The position numbers and the translations under genes were made by a program. A stretch of 64,000 nucleotides of DNA from Chryseobacterium indicum (GTDB lineage Bacteria; Bacteroidota; Bacteroidia; Flavobacteriales; Weeksellaceae): assembly GCF_021504595.1 (NCBI RefSeq), contig NZ_JACSGT010000001.1:2046001-2110000 (forward strand), in the 5' to 3' direction. Below are positions 9,143-18,590 of this stretch, piece after piece; position 1 is the first letter of the stretch; the number at the start of each line of letters is the position of its first letter. The notes under the pieces are model-generated. The model was not told the origin of the DNA and did no database searches. It was given only the letters and a program-made list of their open reading frames with translations.

Positions 9143-9174
9143 CAAAAAATCCCGAAATTAAATTCGGGATTTTT
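9143..9174 (-). terminator. Intrinsic terminator of the galE/cytidylyltransferase operon
   Basis: The arms ATCCCGAA and TTCGGGAT (9149-9170) are flanked by A- and T-runs on both sides, so the hairpin could work in either direction. It directly abuts the stop codon of the cytidylyltransferase gene. Confidence 0.8.
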
Positions 9175-9627
9175 TTATTTTGCAGCTTCTGCTTTTTCCA
9201 GTTTCTGGAGTTCGGCTTCGTAGATTCTTTTTCTTAAATCGCTGGAAGAAAACCTATGATCTCTTTTATTGTAAAAAATCTCAATTCCTTTTTCTTCACA
9301 ATATTTTTTTCCGGTGAAATCTCTGTCAAGATAATCGTCCCCGATAATTCTTACATCAATTACGAAAGATTTTAAAATATCCAGAAGATCTTCCTCTGTG
9401 TAATATGGAATAATCTCATCAACAGCGTTTACTGCTTTTAACTGAATATATCTTTCTACGATGGTCTGGGTCGGTTTATTTTTGGTTGGGCGATCGTGAG
9501 AGGGATCAATCTGCAAACCTACAATAAGGTAGTCACATACGGTTTTTGCTTCTTCAAGCATTTTAATATGCCCTGCGTGAAGCAGGTCGAATGACGAAAA
9601 CGTGATGCCTATTCTTTGTGTTTTCAT
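9175..9627 (-). CDS. Cytidylyltransferase-like protein (glycerol-3-phosphate cytidylyltransferase/RfaE-type fold)
   Basis: This nucleotidyl-alpha/beta-phosphodiesterase fold protein has the family hallmark HAGH (in FDLLHAGHIKML, residues about 12-23) and the C-terminal RFSSSDLRKRI, the counterpart of the RTxGxSTT substrate-nucleotide motif. Such enzymes couple CTP or ATP to a phosphorylated alcohol or sugar, giving for example CDP-glycerol or ADP-heptose precursors. The substrate is not certain. I chose the start at 9627 (MKTQRIGITF) because the fold's first strand begins there; an ATG 24 nt earlier is possible. It lies 28 bp behind galE, so a role in surface-sugar synthesis is likely. Confidence 0.82.
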   Translation of the reverse strand: MKTQRIGITFSSFDLLHAGHIKMLEEAKTVCDYLIVGLQIDPSHDRPTKNKPTQTIVERYIQLKAVNAVDEIIPYYTEEDLLDILKSFVIDVRIIGDDYLDRDFTGKKYCEEKGIEIFYNKRDHRFSSSDLRKRIYEAELQKLEKAEAAK

Positions 9628-9655
9628 ATAAATATCTTCTTTTTTGTACAAATTG

Positions 9656-10678
9656 TTAAGTGTTTCTTGTTTCTAAATATTTCTGCCACTGCCACACTGT
9701 TCGTAATGCTTCTTCTAAAGATGTTTCAGACTTCCAGTTAAGCTCTTTCTGGGCTTTATCTACGTTTGCATAAGCAATTGTAATATCTCCTTCTCTTCTG
9801 TCGCAGATCTGGTAAGGAACTTTCACGTCATTTGCTGTTTCGAAAGCTTTTACTACTTCCAGAACCGATGAACCTTTTCCTGTTCCTAAATTAAAAATAT
9901 CAACAACTGCATGATCAGAATCGTCTGCCATTAATTTTTTCAGTGCAGCAACATGGGCTTTAGCCAAATCTACAATATAAATATAATCACGGACAGCCGT
10001 TCCGTCTTCAGTAGGGTAATCATTTCCCCAAACATTTAGTTTTTCACGGATTCCTGCCGCAGTTTGCATCACGAAAGGTACTAAATTATTCGGAACTCCA
10101 ATAGGTAACTCCCCTATTTTTGCTGAAGGATGTGCTCCGATCGGATTGAAATATCTTAATAAAGAAATTTTGCGGTGATATGCTTTTGCAAAATCAATCA
10201 GGATCTCCTCTCCCATCTGCTTTGTCTTTCCGTAAACGCTTTCAGGCATTTTTAACGGAGTATTTTCGTGGATCGGCATTTCATCAGCCTGTCCGTAAAC
10301 CGTACAGGAAGAGCTGAAAATAAAGTTTGAAATTCCTCTTTCTTTAAATTCCTGTAAGATATTGATTAATGAAAACAAATTGTTCTCATAGTAATCAACA
10401 GGTTTCACCTGACTTTCGCCCACCGCTTTGAATGCCGCAAAGTTGATACATCCGTCAATTTCATGAGCATCAAAAACCTGCGTTAAAAGTTCTTTTCTTT
10501 TTAAATCGAAAGGATAAAAAACAGGTTTTTTCCCTGTAATTTCCTCAATATTTTTTAATATAAATCTCTCGGAATGCGATAAATCATCCACAATAACAAC
10601 CTCAAAATTGTTATTCAGAAGCTCAACAACTGTATGCGAGCCGATATATCCTAAACCTCCTGTTACGAGTATTGCCAT
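9656..10678 (-). CDS. galE: UDP-glucose 4-epimerase
   Basis: GalE interconverts UDP-glucose and UDP-galactose using tightly bound NAD. The 340-residue extended short-chain dehydrogenase shows the Rossmann motif GGLGYIGSHT (residues 6-15), the catalytic serine region FSSSCTVYG and the YGKTK active-site Tyr/Lys pair, followed by RYFNPIGAHPS, characteristic of GalE. The C-terminal substrate domain includes RDYIYIVDLA. It is the third gene of a four-gene minus-strand operon with a DegT aminotransferase and a cytidylyltransferase, consistent with polysaccharide or glycan precursor supply. Confidence 0.95.
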   Translation of the reverse strand: MAILVTGGLGYIGSHTVVELLNNNFEVVIVDDLSHSERFILKNIEEITGKKPVFYPFDLKRKELLTQVFDAHEIDGCINFAAFKAVGESQVKPVDYYENNLFSLINILQEFKERGISNFIFSSSCTVYGQADEMPIHENTPLKMPESVYGKTKQMGEEILIDFAKAYHRKISLLRYFNPIGAHPSAKIGELPIGVPNNLVPFVMQTAAGIREKLNVWGNDYPTEDGTAVRDYIYIVDLAKAHVAALKKLMADDSDHAVVDIFNLGTGKGSSVLEVVKAFETANDVKVPYQICDRREGDITIAYANVDKAQKELNWKSETSLEEALRTVWQWQKYLETRNT

Positions 10679-10689
10679 TTAATTATTTT

Positions 10690-11118
10690 TTAATCTTGAT
10701 TTTCTCCTATTTTATTAATTTCTAACTGAAGATAATCAATTTTGAATCTATATTTTATTATTAAGAACTGCAGCCCGAACAATATTGAGTAAACAATTGG
10801 AGTCATAATATAATCCATATCGTTATTTCCAAAATCTCCCAAAAAGATTTTTTTAGAAATACCAAAAGTGATAATTAAAAAAATCAAAATTAGTGATATC
10901 GAAAATGTTAAAACTGATATTTTATTCTTTTTAATTAATAAAATCAATGATTGAAAAGAAAGTATCTCAATTATGAATATCAATGCTGTATATACATCAA
11001 AAAGTAAATTACTTATTATTCTATTGTAAAGTCCAAATCCAAATGCAATACAAAAAATAATATTAGTAAAAATAGCGATCCAATAAACAAATTTATATTT
11101 AAAAACCTTCTTTTCCAT
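10690..11118 (-). CDS. Small four-helix membrane protein, unknown
   Basis: A 142-residue protein with four predicted hydrophobic helices (about residues 11-32, 40-61, 68-88, 105-125) and charged loops rich in Lys, Asn and Ile. I recognise no family. It is 8 bp downstream of the DegT gene and 11 bp upstream of galE, so it is co-transcribed with sugar-nucleotide genes and may relate to envelope glycan work. Its codons look more AT-rich than those of its neighbours, which hints at a later insertion into the operon; this is an impression, not a measurement. Confidence 0.6.
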   Translation of the reverse strand: MEKKVFKYKFVYWIAIFTNIIFCIAFGFGLYNRIISNLLFDVYTALIFIIEILSFQSLILLIKKNKISVLTFSISLILIFLIITFGISKKIFLGDFGNNDMDYIMTPIVYSILFGLQFLIIKYRFKIDYLQLEINKIGENQD

Positions 11119-11126
11119 TTATCTCA

Positions 11127-12251
11127 TTATCCCATAAACTCCAACACCGCATCCGTAATATACTTCAGCTGCTCATCATCCAGTTCCGTATGCATTGGAA
11201 GAGAAATTACCTGATCTAATAATTTATCCGTATTCACAAAATCGGCGTCGTTACTTTCCTGAAAATATGCTTTTTGCTTTCTTAAAGCTACCGGATAATA
11301 GATCATTGCCGGAATTTCCTTTTCAGCTAAAAATTTTTGCAAATCATTACGCTTTCCGTTCAGAATTCTTAAAGTATACTGGTGGAAAACATGAGTAGAA
11401 TATTCCGCTCTTTTTGGTGTTAAAATATGTTCATGTCCGGCAAAAGCTTCATCATAATAATCTGCTGCTCTACCTCTTGCTTCGTTATAGTTATCCAGAT
11501 GCGGAAGTTTTTTTCTCAAAATAGCAGCCTGAACACTGTCTAATCTTGAATTTACTCCAACCTCATCATGATAATATCTTTGGTACATTCCGTGGTTTAC
11601 AATTCCTCTTAAACGGTGCGCCAGATCATCATTATTCGTGAAAATTGCTCCACCGTCTCCGTAACATCCTAAATTTTTAGATGGAAAGAAAGAAGTCGTT
11701 CCAACCGTAGACATGGTTCCCGCTTTCTTTACAGTTCCGTCCGAAAAAGTGAATTCAGAACCGATTGCCTGTGCGTTGTCTTCAATTACATATAAATTGT
11801 GCTCTTCAGCAATTTTTAAAATTTCTTCCATATTCGCGCACTGTCCGAAAATATGTACGGGAATAATCGCTTTTGTTTTCGGAGTAATGGCTTTTTTAAT
11901 CGCCTCCGTTGAAATGGTGAAAGTATCATAATCTACATCTACCAAAACCGATTTAAGTTTAAGCAAATGAATTACTTCCACCGTTGCCGCAAAAGTAAAA
12001 TCTGCCGTGATGATCTCATCACCTTCCTGCAGATCAAGCCCCATTAAAGCAATCTGAAGTGCATCTGTACCGTTTGCACAGGGAATAACATGTTTTACGT
12101 CCAGATAGGACTCTAATTCATTCTGGAATGACTTTACTTCAGGACCATTGATAAAAGCCGCTGAATCCATTACATTTAAAACGGCATTATCCACATCATT
12201 TTTTATCTTGTAATACTGACTTTGTAAGTCAACCATTTGAATCTTTTTCAT
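11127..12251 (-). CDS. DegT/DnrJ/EryC1/StrS-family PLP aminotransferase
   Basis: This 374-residue fold-type I PLP enzyme belongs to the family that transaminates keto-sugar nucleotides for surface polysaccharides. Visible are the entry loop GTDALQIALMGL, the Asp that contacts the pyridine nitrogen in VIEDNAQAIGS (about residue 158) and the Schiff-base Lys192 in SFFPSKNLGCYGDGGA. The C-terminal domain has HVFHQYTLR. It is the first gene of the operon with a membrane protein, galE and a cytidylyltransferase. The sugar acted on cannot be deduced. A possible promoter (TATTTTTA at 12267-12274 on the minus strand) lies between it and the divergent protease gene. Confidence 0.9.
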   Translation of the reverse strand: MKKIQMVDLQSQYYKIKNDVDNAVLNVMDSAAFINGPEVKSFQNELESYLDVKHVIPCANGTDALQIALMGLDLQEGDEIITADFTFAATVEVIHLLKLKSVLVDVDYDTFTISTEAIKKAITPKTKAIIPVHIFGQCANMEEILKIAEEHNLYVIEDNAQAIGSEFTFSDGTVKKAGTMSTVGTTSFFPSKNLGCYGDGGAIFTNNDDLAHRLRGIVNHGMYQRYYHDEVGVNSRLDSVQAAILRKKLPHLDNYNEARGRAADYYDEAFAGHEHILTPKRAEYSTHVFHQYTLRILNGKRNDLQKFLAEKEIPAMIYYPVALRKQKAYFQESNDADFVNTDKLLDQVISLPMHTELDDEQLKYITDAVLEFMG

Positions 12252-12337
12252 AAATAAATATTTCTGTAAAAATAAGGAATTTAAAATCCCTTCAAAAATT
12301 TTATTGATTTTGTTTTATCTTTATACAAAATAAATAC

Positions 12338-13948
12338 ATGAAAAAAACTTTACTTTTTTGTCTTTTAGCAGGTTACTCTGTCAGTTTTGCACAGACATCG
12401 CTTGTTTTTGTATTTTTTAAAGACAAACCGAACAAGGCTGCATTCTATGCAAATCCGTTATCAGAATTATCTCAAAAATCCCTTAACAGACGTACTTCGT
12501 TAGGAATTACGCTGAATGATCAGGATGCTCCGATAGAACCGACTTACGTTACCAATATTCAGAATTTAGGATTCACCGTAACCGATTATTCAAAATGGCT
12601 GAATGGTGTCGCCGTGAATGCAACACCGGCTCAGATTACCATGCTTCAGGCGCAGAATTATGTACTGTCTGTAGAAAGTTTTGCAAGAAATTCGTCAGGA
12701 GGAACAAAAATGAGTCATCAGAATAAATGGGACAATCCAATCAACGAGGCGAATAAAAATTTAACCACTTTTGATTATGGTTCTGGTTCTGCACAGATCG
12801 ACCAGATCAATCTCCGTCCGCTTCATTTGGCAGGTTACACAGGAACAGGAGTTACCATTGCTGTGATTGATTCCGGATTCCCTTACGTAAATACAGGTTC
12901 TGCCTATTCAAGATTATGGACGAACGGACACATCAAGGGCGGATATGATTTTGTGGCCAAAGGCTCAGACATTTATAATACTTCGCTTAACAACCACGGT
13001 TCTGCTGTTCTAGGTGCAATCGGAGGATATATTCAGGATACTTTTGTCGGCTCAGCTCCGGATGCGGATTTTTATCTGTACCGAAGTGAAAATGCAGCAA
13101 TAGAAATTCCCGAAGAAGAACTGTACTGGATCGAAGCCGCCGAAGAAGCCGACCGAAAAGGAGTTGATATGATTACAACATCTCTGGGCTATGCTACTTT
13201 TGATGACCCGAAATACAACTATACTTACGCCAATATGAACGGAACGACCTCGTTCATTGCAAGAGGTGCAGAAATTGCCGTCAACAAAGGTATTTTAACT
13301 CTATTCGCAGCAGGAAATTCAGGAGCTCAGACGTGGCATTACATTTTAACTCCGGCAGATAACGCAAAAGTCTTTACCATCGGAGCTGTAGATTCTTCCG
13401 GAGCTTCTTCCACCTTCTCATCTTTCGGTCCGAATTCTGCGGGTGTTATAAAGCCCGATGCGAGTGCAAGAGGAACCGCCGCAACAAGTGTTATCAATAA
13501 TAATTCAACCATTTCAGTTAACGGAACATCCATTGCCACTCCCATTGCTGCGGGAGGAGTCGCCTGCCTTATTCAGGCTTTTCCTACCATGAACAGAGAT
13601 TTAATGAGGGATAAATTAAGACAGAACGCTTCTCTCTATCCGAATCATACCGATCAGATGGGATTCGGAATTTTAAATTTCGGAGGTCTTTACAATACAG
13701 TTTTAAGTACTTCAGAACTGGTAAAGAAAAACAATATTGCCATTTTCCCGAATCCTGTTAAAAATATTCTGAATGTGGCTTCAGAAAGTGAAGTTTTAGC
13801 TTTGGAAGTTTATGATAACTTAGGAAGATTCATTACAAAAGTCAATAACCAGAAATCTGTAAAAGTCGAAGATTTTGCAAAAGGTGTTTATTACCTGAAA
13901 ATTCAGACGAAGGATAAAATCTACTACGAAAAATTCATAAAAGAATAA
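12338..13948 (+). CDS. Secreted subtilisin-like (S8) serine protease with T9SS sorting domain
   Basis: The 536-residue precursor has a signal peptide ending in FAQ (residue 19) and an I9-like pro-region (about 20-125). The S8 catalytic domain carries Asp178 (AVIDSGF), His220 (NNHGSAV), the oxyanion Asn327 (AAGNSGA) and Ser398 (NGTSIATP). The last about 75 residues (IFPNPVKNILNV to YYEKFIKE) are a type A sorting domain, which sends proteins through the type IX secretion system. The product is therefore expected at the cell surface or outside, degrading proteins. It is monocistronic, with a terminator immediately after it. Confidence 0.94.
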   Translation: MKKTLLFCLLAGYSVSFAQTSLVFVFFKDKPNKAAFYANPLSELSQKSLNRRTSLGITLNDQDAPIEPTYVTNIQNLGFTVTDYSKWLNGVAVNATPAQITMLQAQNYVLSVESFARNSSGGTKMSHQNKWDNPINEANKNLTTFDYGSGSAQIDQINLRPLHLAGYTGTGVTIAVIDSGFPYVNTGSAYSRLWTNGHIKGGYDFVAKGSDIYNTSLNNHGSAVLGAIGGYIQDTFVGSAPDADFYLYRSENAAIEIPEEELYWIEAAEEADRKGVDMITTSLGYATFDDPKYNYTYANMNGTTSFIARGAEIAVNKGILTLFAAGNSGAQTWHYILTPADNAKVFTIGAVDSSGASSTFSSFGPNSAGVIKPDASARGTAATSVINNNSTISVNGTSIATPIAAGGVACLIQAFPTMNRDLMRDKLRQNASLYPNHTDQMGFGILNFGGLYNTVLSTSELVKKNNIAIFPNPVKNILNVASESEVLALEVYDNLGRFITKVNNQKSVKVEDFAKGVYYLKIQTKDKIYYEKFIKE

Positions 13949-13955
13949 ACACAGA

Positions 13956-13985
13956 AAAACCTCTCGCATTGAGAGGTTTTCTTAT
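13956..13985 (+). terminator. Intrinsic terminator of the subtilase gene
   Basis: AAAACCTCTC, a 5-nt loop and GAGAGGTTTT form a perfect hairpin ending in a T-run 7 bp after the stop codon. Confidence 0.85.
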
Positions 13986-14110
13986 TATTCCCGAAGGCTG
14001 AGCGAAGCCGAAGCCTGATGTCTAATTGCAAATCATCATTCAGTAAAAATCTAAGCAAAATGTTTAGATTCTTCATTCCGTTTCACTACAATCAGAATGA
14101 CACACAGATT
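13986..14110. repeat. Intergenic palindromic repeat fragments
   Basis: This stretch between the convergent subtilase and ppc genes holds a self-complementary piece (GGCTGAGCGAAGCCGAAGCC, 13996-14015) and the motif GATTCTTCATTCCGTTTCAC with CAGAATGAC. The latter resembles the TGACATTCTGA...AGAATCT modules seen again at 19.2-19.9 kb and 42.7-42.8 kb. It looks like a dispersed non-coding repeat; no gene is seen. Confidence 0.5.
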
Positions 14111-14118
14111 ATTTATTA

Positions 14119-16653
14119 TTAAGCCGAATTCCTGCTCGCATTAATATTTCCGAATAAAGAACGCGTCACCAGTTTTCCGTAGGCTTCCAGATCGCCTTCC
14201 CCTTTCTGAATTTTCATTAATGCATATTGCTGAATGCTCAACAGAGGCAAAACAATTCTTTCGCGGATTTTCACCGATTTTCTGGAGAGCGGATCTTCTT
14301 CCTGTAGCATTTTAAAGCCTGTTAATTCCAGCATGATATTTTTGGAAAGATTGTATTCATCAAACAGAACATTCCAGAATGCGCCGAATTTCGGGTTGTT
14401 TTTAATGTAATACGTCAAAGGAAAATAGGTTTTATTCATACTCATCATCGAGTTTAAAACCAAAGTCTTAAAGAAATCCGAACCTCTGTACAATTCTCTT
14501 ACTTTATCAAATCGTCCCTGTTCTTTCAACTGCTGCATTGCAAAACCGAATCCGAAGAATCCCGGAACATTCTGCTTCAACTGCGACCATGATCCTACAA
14601 ACGGAATGGCTCTTAAATCCTCAAATTTCAGCTCACTTCCGCCTCCTCTTTTCGACGGACGGCTTCCGATATTTGTTTTTCCGTAATATTCGAGCGTACT
14701 CATTTCCTGCAAATAAGGAACAAACATAGGATGCGCTTTCAGATCTGAATATTTTTGATAACTGATTTCAGCCAGTTCGATGATTAACGCCCTTTCTTTT
14801 TCTGTTAGTTCTTTTTTCGCATTTTTGAAAACATCATTTTCCACTCCGGCTGTTAAAAGTTGCTCGAAATTATATTTTGCCTGTTCTTTATTTCCGAAAA
14901 TGCTTGTAATCGTCTGTCCCTGAATTGTTAATTCAATTTTATTATTCGCAATGGTTTTCCCCTGTGAAGCATAGAAATCGTGAGTTTTTCCGCCTCCTCT
15001 TGCGGGAGGACCGCCTCGACCGTCGAAGAACACGACTTTAATTCCGTTTTGCTCGGAAAGTTTCGTTAACACTTCTTTGGCTTTATAAATTTCCCAGTTC
15101 GCTTTCAGATAACCGCCATCTTTCGTTCCGTCCGAGAAACCTAACATAATGGTCTGCTGATTTCCTCTTTTTTCCAGATGCTTTTTATAAATAGGATTTT
15201 GGTACAATTCGTTCATTACATTCTCTGCGTTGGCAAGACCTTCCATTGTTTCGAAAAGCGGAACGATATCCATATTGATTTCGTCTTCCTGATAACCGCA
15301 GACTTTGAAAAACGCATACACATTCATCACATCTTTTACCGCATCGGAATTGGAAATAATATAACGGTTCATACCTCTCAATCCGTTCAGTTGCTGGATT
15401 TCTGAAATTTGGGAAACCGTAAGTAAGGTATCTTTTACAATATCTTCAAAATTTTCAGGATTTACTTTTTCAGTAATCTGAATTAACTTATTGAATTTTT
15501 CTTCGTGCGTCGCATTACTGGCTCCGAATACTTTAGCAAAAACCTCATCAATCACTTTCTGATGGATTCTGCTGTCCTGTCGAACATCCAGAGTCGCAAA
15601 ATGTGTCCCGAAAATCTTCACACGGTCTTTGAAATTTACCAACTGATCAAGGAACAATGAATTGTGCTGCTCCACGAGGATTTTTTCGGCTTCTTCCAGT
15701 CTTTTGATAATATCATCTGCCGTAATTTTTTCATTTCTGAAAATCGCGGAATACAGTTCGTTGCTCAGTTTTGTTAAAACCTCCGAAACGCCTCTGAAAC
15801 TCAGTCTTCTTCGAACCGATTTCAGGTTGTTGTAATAGGCTTTTAAAATTGCAGTATGCAGTTCTTCCGCCACTCTTTTCGTAACATCTGCCGTTACAAA
15901 AGGATTTCCGTCGCGGTCTCCTCCCGGCCAGAAACCAAGCTGGATCAGATCTTCATGCAAATGAAAATGGTCGTTTTCGAATGTCGTTTTTATTTTCGTG
16001 AAAAGTTCTCCGATGGTATCGTAATATACGTATCTCAGATAATAAATGATGCTCAACGCTTCATCAATTGGAGTCGGTTTTTCTTTATTGACAAACGGTG
16101 TTTTCCCCAACTGCTGCAAAAGCATATCGATATTCGTGATAGAATCGGTTGTAATGGCATTTCTGAGATCGTGAAGAATTCTCTGTACAGAATTCGGGTA
16201 AAACTGTGTAGGATGCGCCGTAAACACGATTTTGATGGCAAAATCTTTCAGTTTTTCACGCACTTTTTCGAGTTTATGATCCTGAAGCGAACGTTCGTAC
16301 ATATTGGTTACCGTTCCGTTATCACTTTCGGAATGCAGGTTCGGAAATGCAGCATCCTCAATACTATCAAACAAAACTACCTGTCTTTCAATATATTGGA
16401 TAATTTTGAAAAGAAGTTCTGTTTTCTGTTCTTCAGTCTGCAGATCGGTATGATTTTTAAAGAATTCTTCAACGATTTCTTCAGGCGTTTTTCCGGCTTC
16501 GTAGCCGATTTTGCTTTCTTCACAAAGGAACGGAAGCAGCATCCCGATATTCGTCATTTTATCATAAGGCAGGCTCATAAACAATGAATTGTAGATCTGG
16601 AACTTATTTTCCACGATCTGCCTGAATTTTTCTGCGCGTTGGTCGTGTATCAT
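14119..16653 (-). CDS. ppc: Phosphoenolpyruvate carboxylase
   Basis: Ppc adds bicarbonate to PEP to give oxaloacetate, refilling the TCA cycle. The 844-residue protein carries the expected motifs: catalytic His in FTAHPTQFYPNS (about residue 157), GGDRDGNPFVT, the mobile loop FFDGRGGPPARGGGKTH and SRPSKRGG near the C-terminal third, plus a typical C-terminus SLFGNINASRNS. It is shorter than the E. coli enzyme (883), as in several Bacteroidota, and differs at the usual PTQ following His (PTEV in many). The gene is monocistronic, with a candidate -7 box four bases before its ATG. Confidence 0.94.
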   Translation of the reverse strand: MIHDQRAEKFRQIVENKFQIYNSLFMSLPYDKMTNIGMLLPFLCEESKIGYEAGKTPEEIVEEFFKNHTDLQTEEQKTELLFKIIQYIERQVVLFDSIEDAAFPNLHSESDNGTVTNMYERSLQDHKLEKVREKLKDFAIKIVFTAHPTQFYPNSVQRILHDLRNAITTDSITNIDMLLQQLGKTPFVNKEKPTPIDEALSIIYYLRYVYYDTIGELFTKIKTTFENDHFHLHEDLIQLGFWPGGDRDGNPFVTADVTKRVAEELHTAILKAYYNNLKSVRRRLSFRGVSEVLTKLSNELYSAIFRNEKITADDIIKRLEEAEKILVEQHNSLFLDQLVNFKDRVKIFGTHFATLDVRQDSRIHQKVIDEVFAKVFGASNATHEEKFNKLIQITEKVNPENFEDIVKDTLLTVSQISEIQQLNGLRGMNRYIISNSDAVKDVMNVYAFFKVCGYQEDEINMDIVPLFETMEGLANAENVMNELYQNPIYKKHLEKRGNQQTIMLGFSDGTKDGGYLKANWEIYKAKEVLTKLSEQNGIKVVFFDGRGGPPARGGGKTHDFYASQGKTIANNKIELTIQGQTITSIFGNKEQAKYNFEQLLTAGVENDVFKNAKKELTEKERALIIELAEISYQKYSDLKAHPMFVPYLQEMSTLEYYGKTNIGSRPSKRGGGSELKFEDLRAIPFVGSWSQLKQNVPGFFGFGFAMQQLKEQGRFDKVRELYRGSDFFKTLVLNSMMSMNKTYFPLTYYIKNNPKFGAFWNVLFDEYNLSKNIMLELTGFKMLQEEDPLSRKSVKIRERIVLPLLSIQQYALMKIQKGEGDLEAYGKLVTRSLFGNINASRNSA

Positions 16654-16657
16654 ATAA

Positions 16658-16665
16658 CAAATGTA
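16658..16665 (-). promoter_or_regulatory. Candidate -7 box (TACATTTG) of ppc
   Basis: On the minus strand TACATTTG is followed by TTAT and the ppc ATG. The match to TAnnTTTG is exact and the 4-nt gap suggests transcription begins at or within a few bases of the start codon. Confidence 0.5.
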
Positions 16666-16777
16666 GGGGATTTTGAGTGGAATTCAAATGGGATTTTGCT
16701 TAATTTTTATAAATATTCTTTACAAAATAAAAGAGATTTAGCTTTAAAATGTATCTTCGCAAGAATTAAAAAAACAC

Positions 16778-18100
16778 ATGATAAAACAAAAATTTGGGAC
16801 TGCATTATTCTGTATTTTGACAATTATTTGTTTAATAGTTACTATCTTTTTCTCTAAAAAAGACCTTTTTTTCTCATTTATTCCTTTTCTTGGTTCTTTG
16901 ATATGTGCAATATGTGCTGTTTCGGAAAATAATTATCATAAAAATAGAAATGTTTTTATTGATGATAATAGTCTTCCTAGTGAAATCCATATTAATTATT
17001 CAAAATTATCATTAACGATCAGTATCATTGGATATTTTGTATTTATTACTCTCGGAATGTATTTTATTAAACTTGCAGGGTTAGACTATACAAAATATAA
17101 AAGAGGTGATTATTTTATGATTGCTATGAGCGCCTTTTTTATTATTAGCTATAGTATCAAAATTATAAAAATAATTAAAAAATATTCGGCGAAAAACATT
17201 TTAATAATTAGCAATAATGGAATTCAACTAAATCATGAATACATGATATGGAGTAATATCAAAAATGAAAAAACACTTATTAAACAAGAAGTTACAGAAT
17301 ATTCGAAGTATGAAACTGAAGTGAAGTATCTTTCCCTTTATCATAAAAATAAGAAAATTGAATTTAAAATAGATAATTTAGATACTGCTGATTATTTTAT
17401 TGAGCAATATTTGAAACTTTATAAAAATCGTTTTCTAAGACAAAATTTTGGAAGTAGTTTCAAAAAAATGTCTGAAAAAGACTTTTCAGCTTTTGAGAGT
17501 ATTCCAAAAATTGATGATCTATTTTCTCTTGATGAAAAAGAACTTCAGAAAAATCTTGATAACATTGGAGTTTTAGCCAAAAATAATCCAGATGAATTGA
17601 AGTCTTATTGTGAAAGCATTACAAATTTTGAGGAAACCAATCTGGATTCTATTTATTATGCATTATCTGAAAACGCTGAAGACTGGAAAGACTTTCTCGG
17701 TAATGAATTTATAAGACTTTTTGAAATTGCTAAAAAAGATCCTTTTTCTAATAACATCTTTGATATTTTAGATGAAATATTATATGAGCTTGAACCATCT
17801 CAGTCTTCACGAAAAATAATCGATTATTTGTATAAAGAACTTAGTAACACAAATGATAAAATCAGGCTGAAAGCACTTAATCTAATAAATGCATGGCTGG
17901 AAGAAGAAGATATCAGTAAAAGTAATATAATTATTCAAAAAATCTTAATGATGACCAAAGATAACAACTGGAAAATCAGATGGTGCGCTCATGATATTCT
18001 TTCCTCATATAATATTTTTAGTGATGATGAAATTGCGATTCCTCTTGCCGATAAGTTGAAAGCAAAAATAAACAATCCGTATGAAATTGATTCAGAATAA
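16778..18100 (+). CDS. Membrane protein with C-terminal helical-repeat-like region, unknown
   Basis: The 440-residue product has two pairs of hydrophobic helices in its first half (about residues 8-26, 31-48, 74-97 and 110-133). A PH/YcxB-like stretch follows (about 140-215, IISNNGIQLNHEYMIWSNIK). The long soluble tail ends in a HEAT-like pair of helices (KIRLKALNLINAWLEEE, then NWKIRWCAHDILSSY). The arrangement suggests a membrane-anchored scaffold or sensor; I do not recognise a named family. It is divergent from ppc. The nucleotide composition is visibly AT-rich (runs of A and T throughout), unlike ppc beside it, so acquisition by transfer is possible. Confidence 0.65.
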   Translation: MIKQKFGTALFCILTIICLIVTIFFSKKDLFFSFIPFLGSLICAICAVSENNYHKNRNVFIDDNSLPSEIHINYSKLSLTISIIGYFVFITLGMYFIKLAGLDYTKYKRGDYFMIAMSAFFIISYSIKIIKIIKKYSAKNILIISNNGIQLNHEYMIWSNIKNEKTLIKQEVTEYSKYETEVKYLSLYHKNKKIEFKIDNLDTADYFIEQYLKLYKNRFLRQNFGSSFKKMSEKDFSAFESIPKIDDLFSLDEKELQKNLDNIGVLAKNNPDELKSYCESITNFEETNLDSIYYALSENAEDWKDFLGNEFIRLFEIAKKDPFSNNIFDILDEILYELEPSQSSRKIIDYLYKELSNTNDKIRLKALNLINAWLEEEDISKSNIIIQKILMMTKDNNWKIRWCAHDILSSYNIFSDDEIAIPLADKLKAKINNPYEIDSE

Positions 18101-18173
18101 ACTTCTAAAATAAATTAAACTGTTCACTCTGTAATAAATTTGTAATTTTACATTTCACACCAATCTGAATCCC

Positions 18174-18578
18174 ATGAAAAAAATACTCCTATTCTTACTT
18201 CCCCTTCTCCTTTTCTCCGCCTGCGGCGAAGACTGCTACAATGCGCCACAGCCGATCGCTTTTAAATTTGTGGATTCCAATGATGTGAATCTGATTACAG
18301 ACGGAACGCTTACCAATTATTCGGTGAAGGAGGAAAACCAGACCAATATTCAGCTTACGAAAACCAATGATGATATGGTTATTCTGGAAAACGTGGGTGC
18401 TTACAACGGAACGAAAAATTATACGTTTACTTCCAATATTAAAAATTTCACTTTTACGATCCAGTCATCGGAGTTTAAAGGAGGCTGCGATGGGTTTCAG
18501 ATCAACAAACTCACCTTTACTGGCATCGGAATTGATGTGAAAGACGAGAACGGCTATTATAAAATTATTTTCCAGTAA
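18174..18578 (+). CDS. Small lipoprotein, unknown
   Basis: A 134-residue protein with a clear lipoprotein signal (MKKILLFLLPLLLFSAC, lipobox FSAC at Cys17). The mature part starts GEDCYNAPQ and is beta-rich with a cysteine later (GGCDGFQ), which may form a disulfide with the early Cys. No family is recognised. A TAAATTTG element at 18135-18142, 32 nt before the ATG, is a plausible promoter -7 box. Confidence 0.7.
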   Translation: MKKILLFLLPLLLFSACGEDCYNAPQPIAFKFVDSNDVNLITDGTLTNYSVKEENQTNIQLTKTNDDMVILENVGAYNGTKNYTFTSNIKNFTFTIQSSEFKGGCDGFQINKLTFTGIGIDVKDENGYYKIIFQ

Positions 18579-18590
18579 ATTTCTGTTCGC

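Noticed and set aside
15856..16587. 243-codon plus-strand ORF inside ppc
   Set aside because: It lies antisense to a well-conserved gene, has no family features or promoter, and is a shadow of the ppc reading frame. The same reasoning removes the many other antisense ORFs over purD, purH, ilvC, ilvD, GH97 and others.
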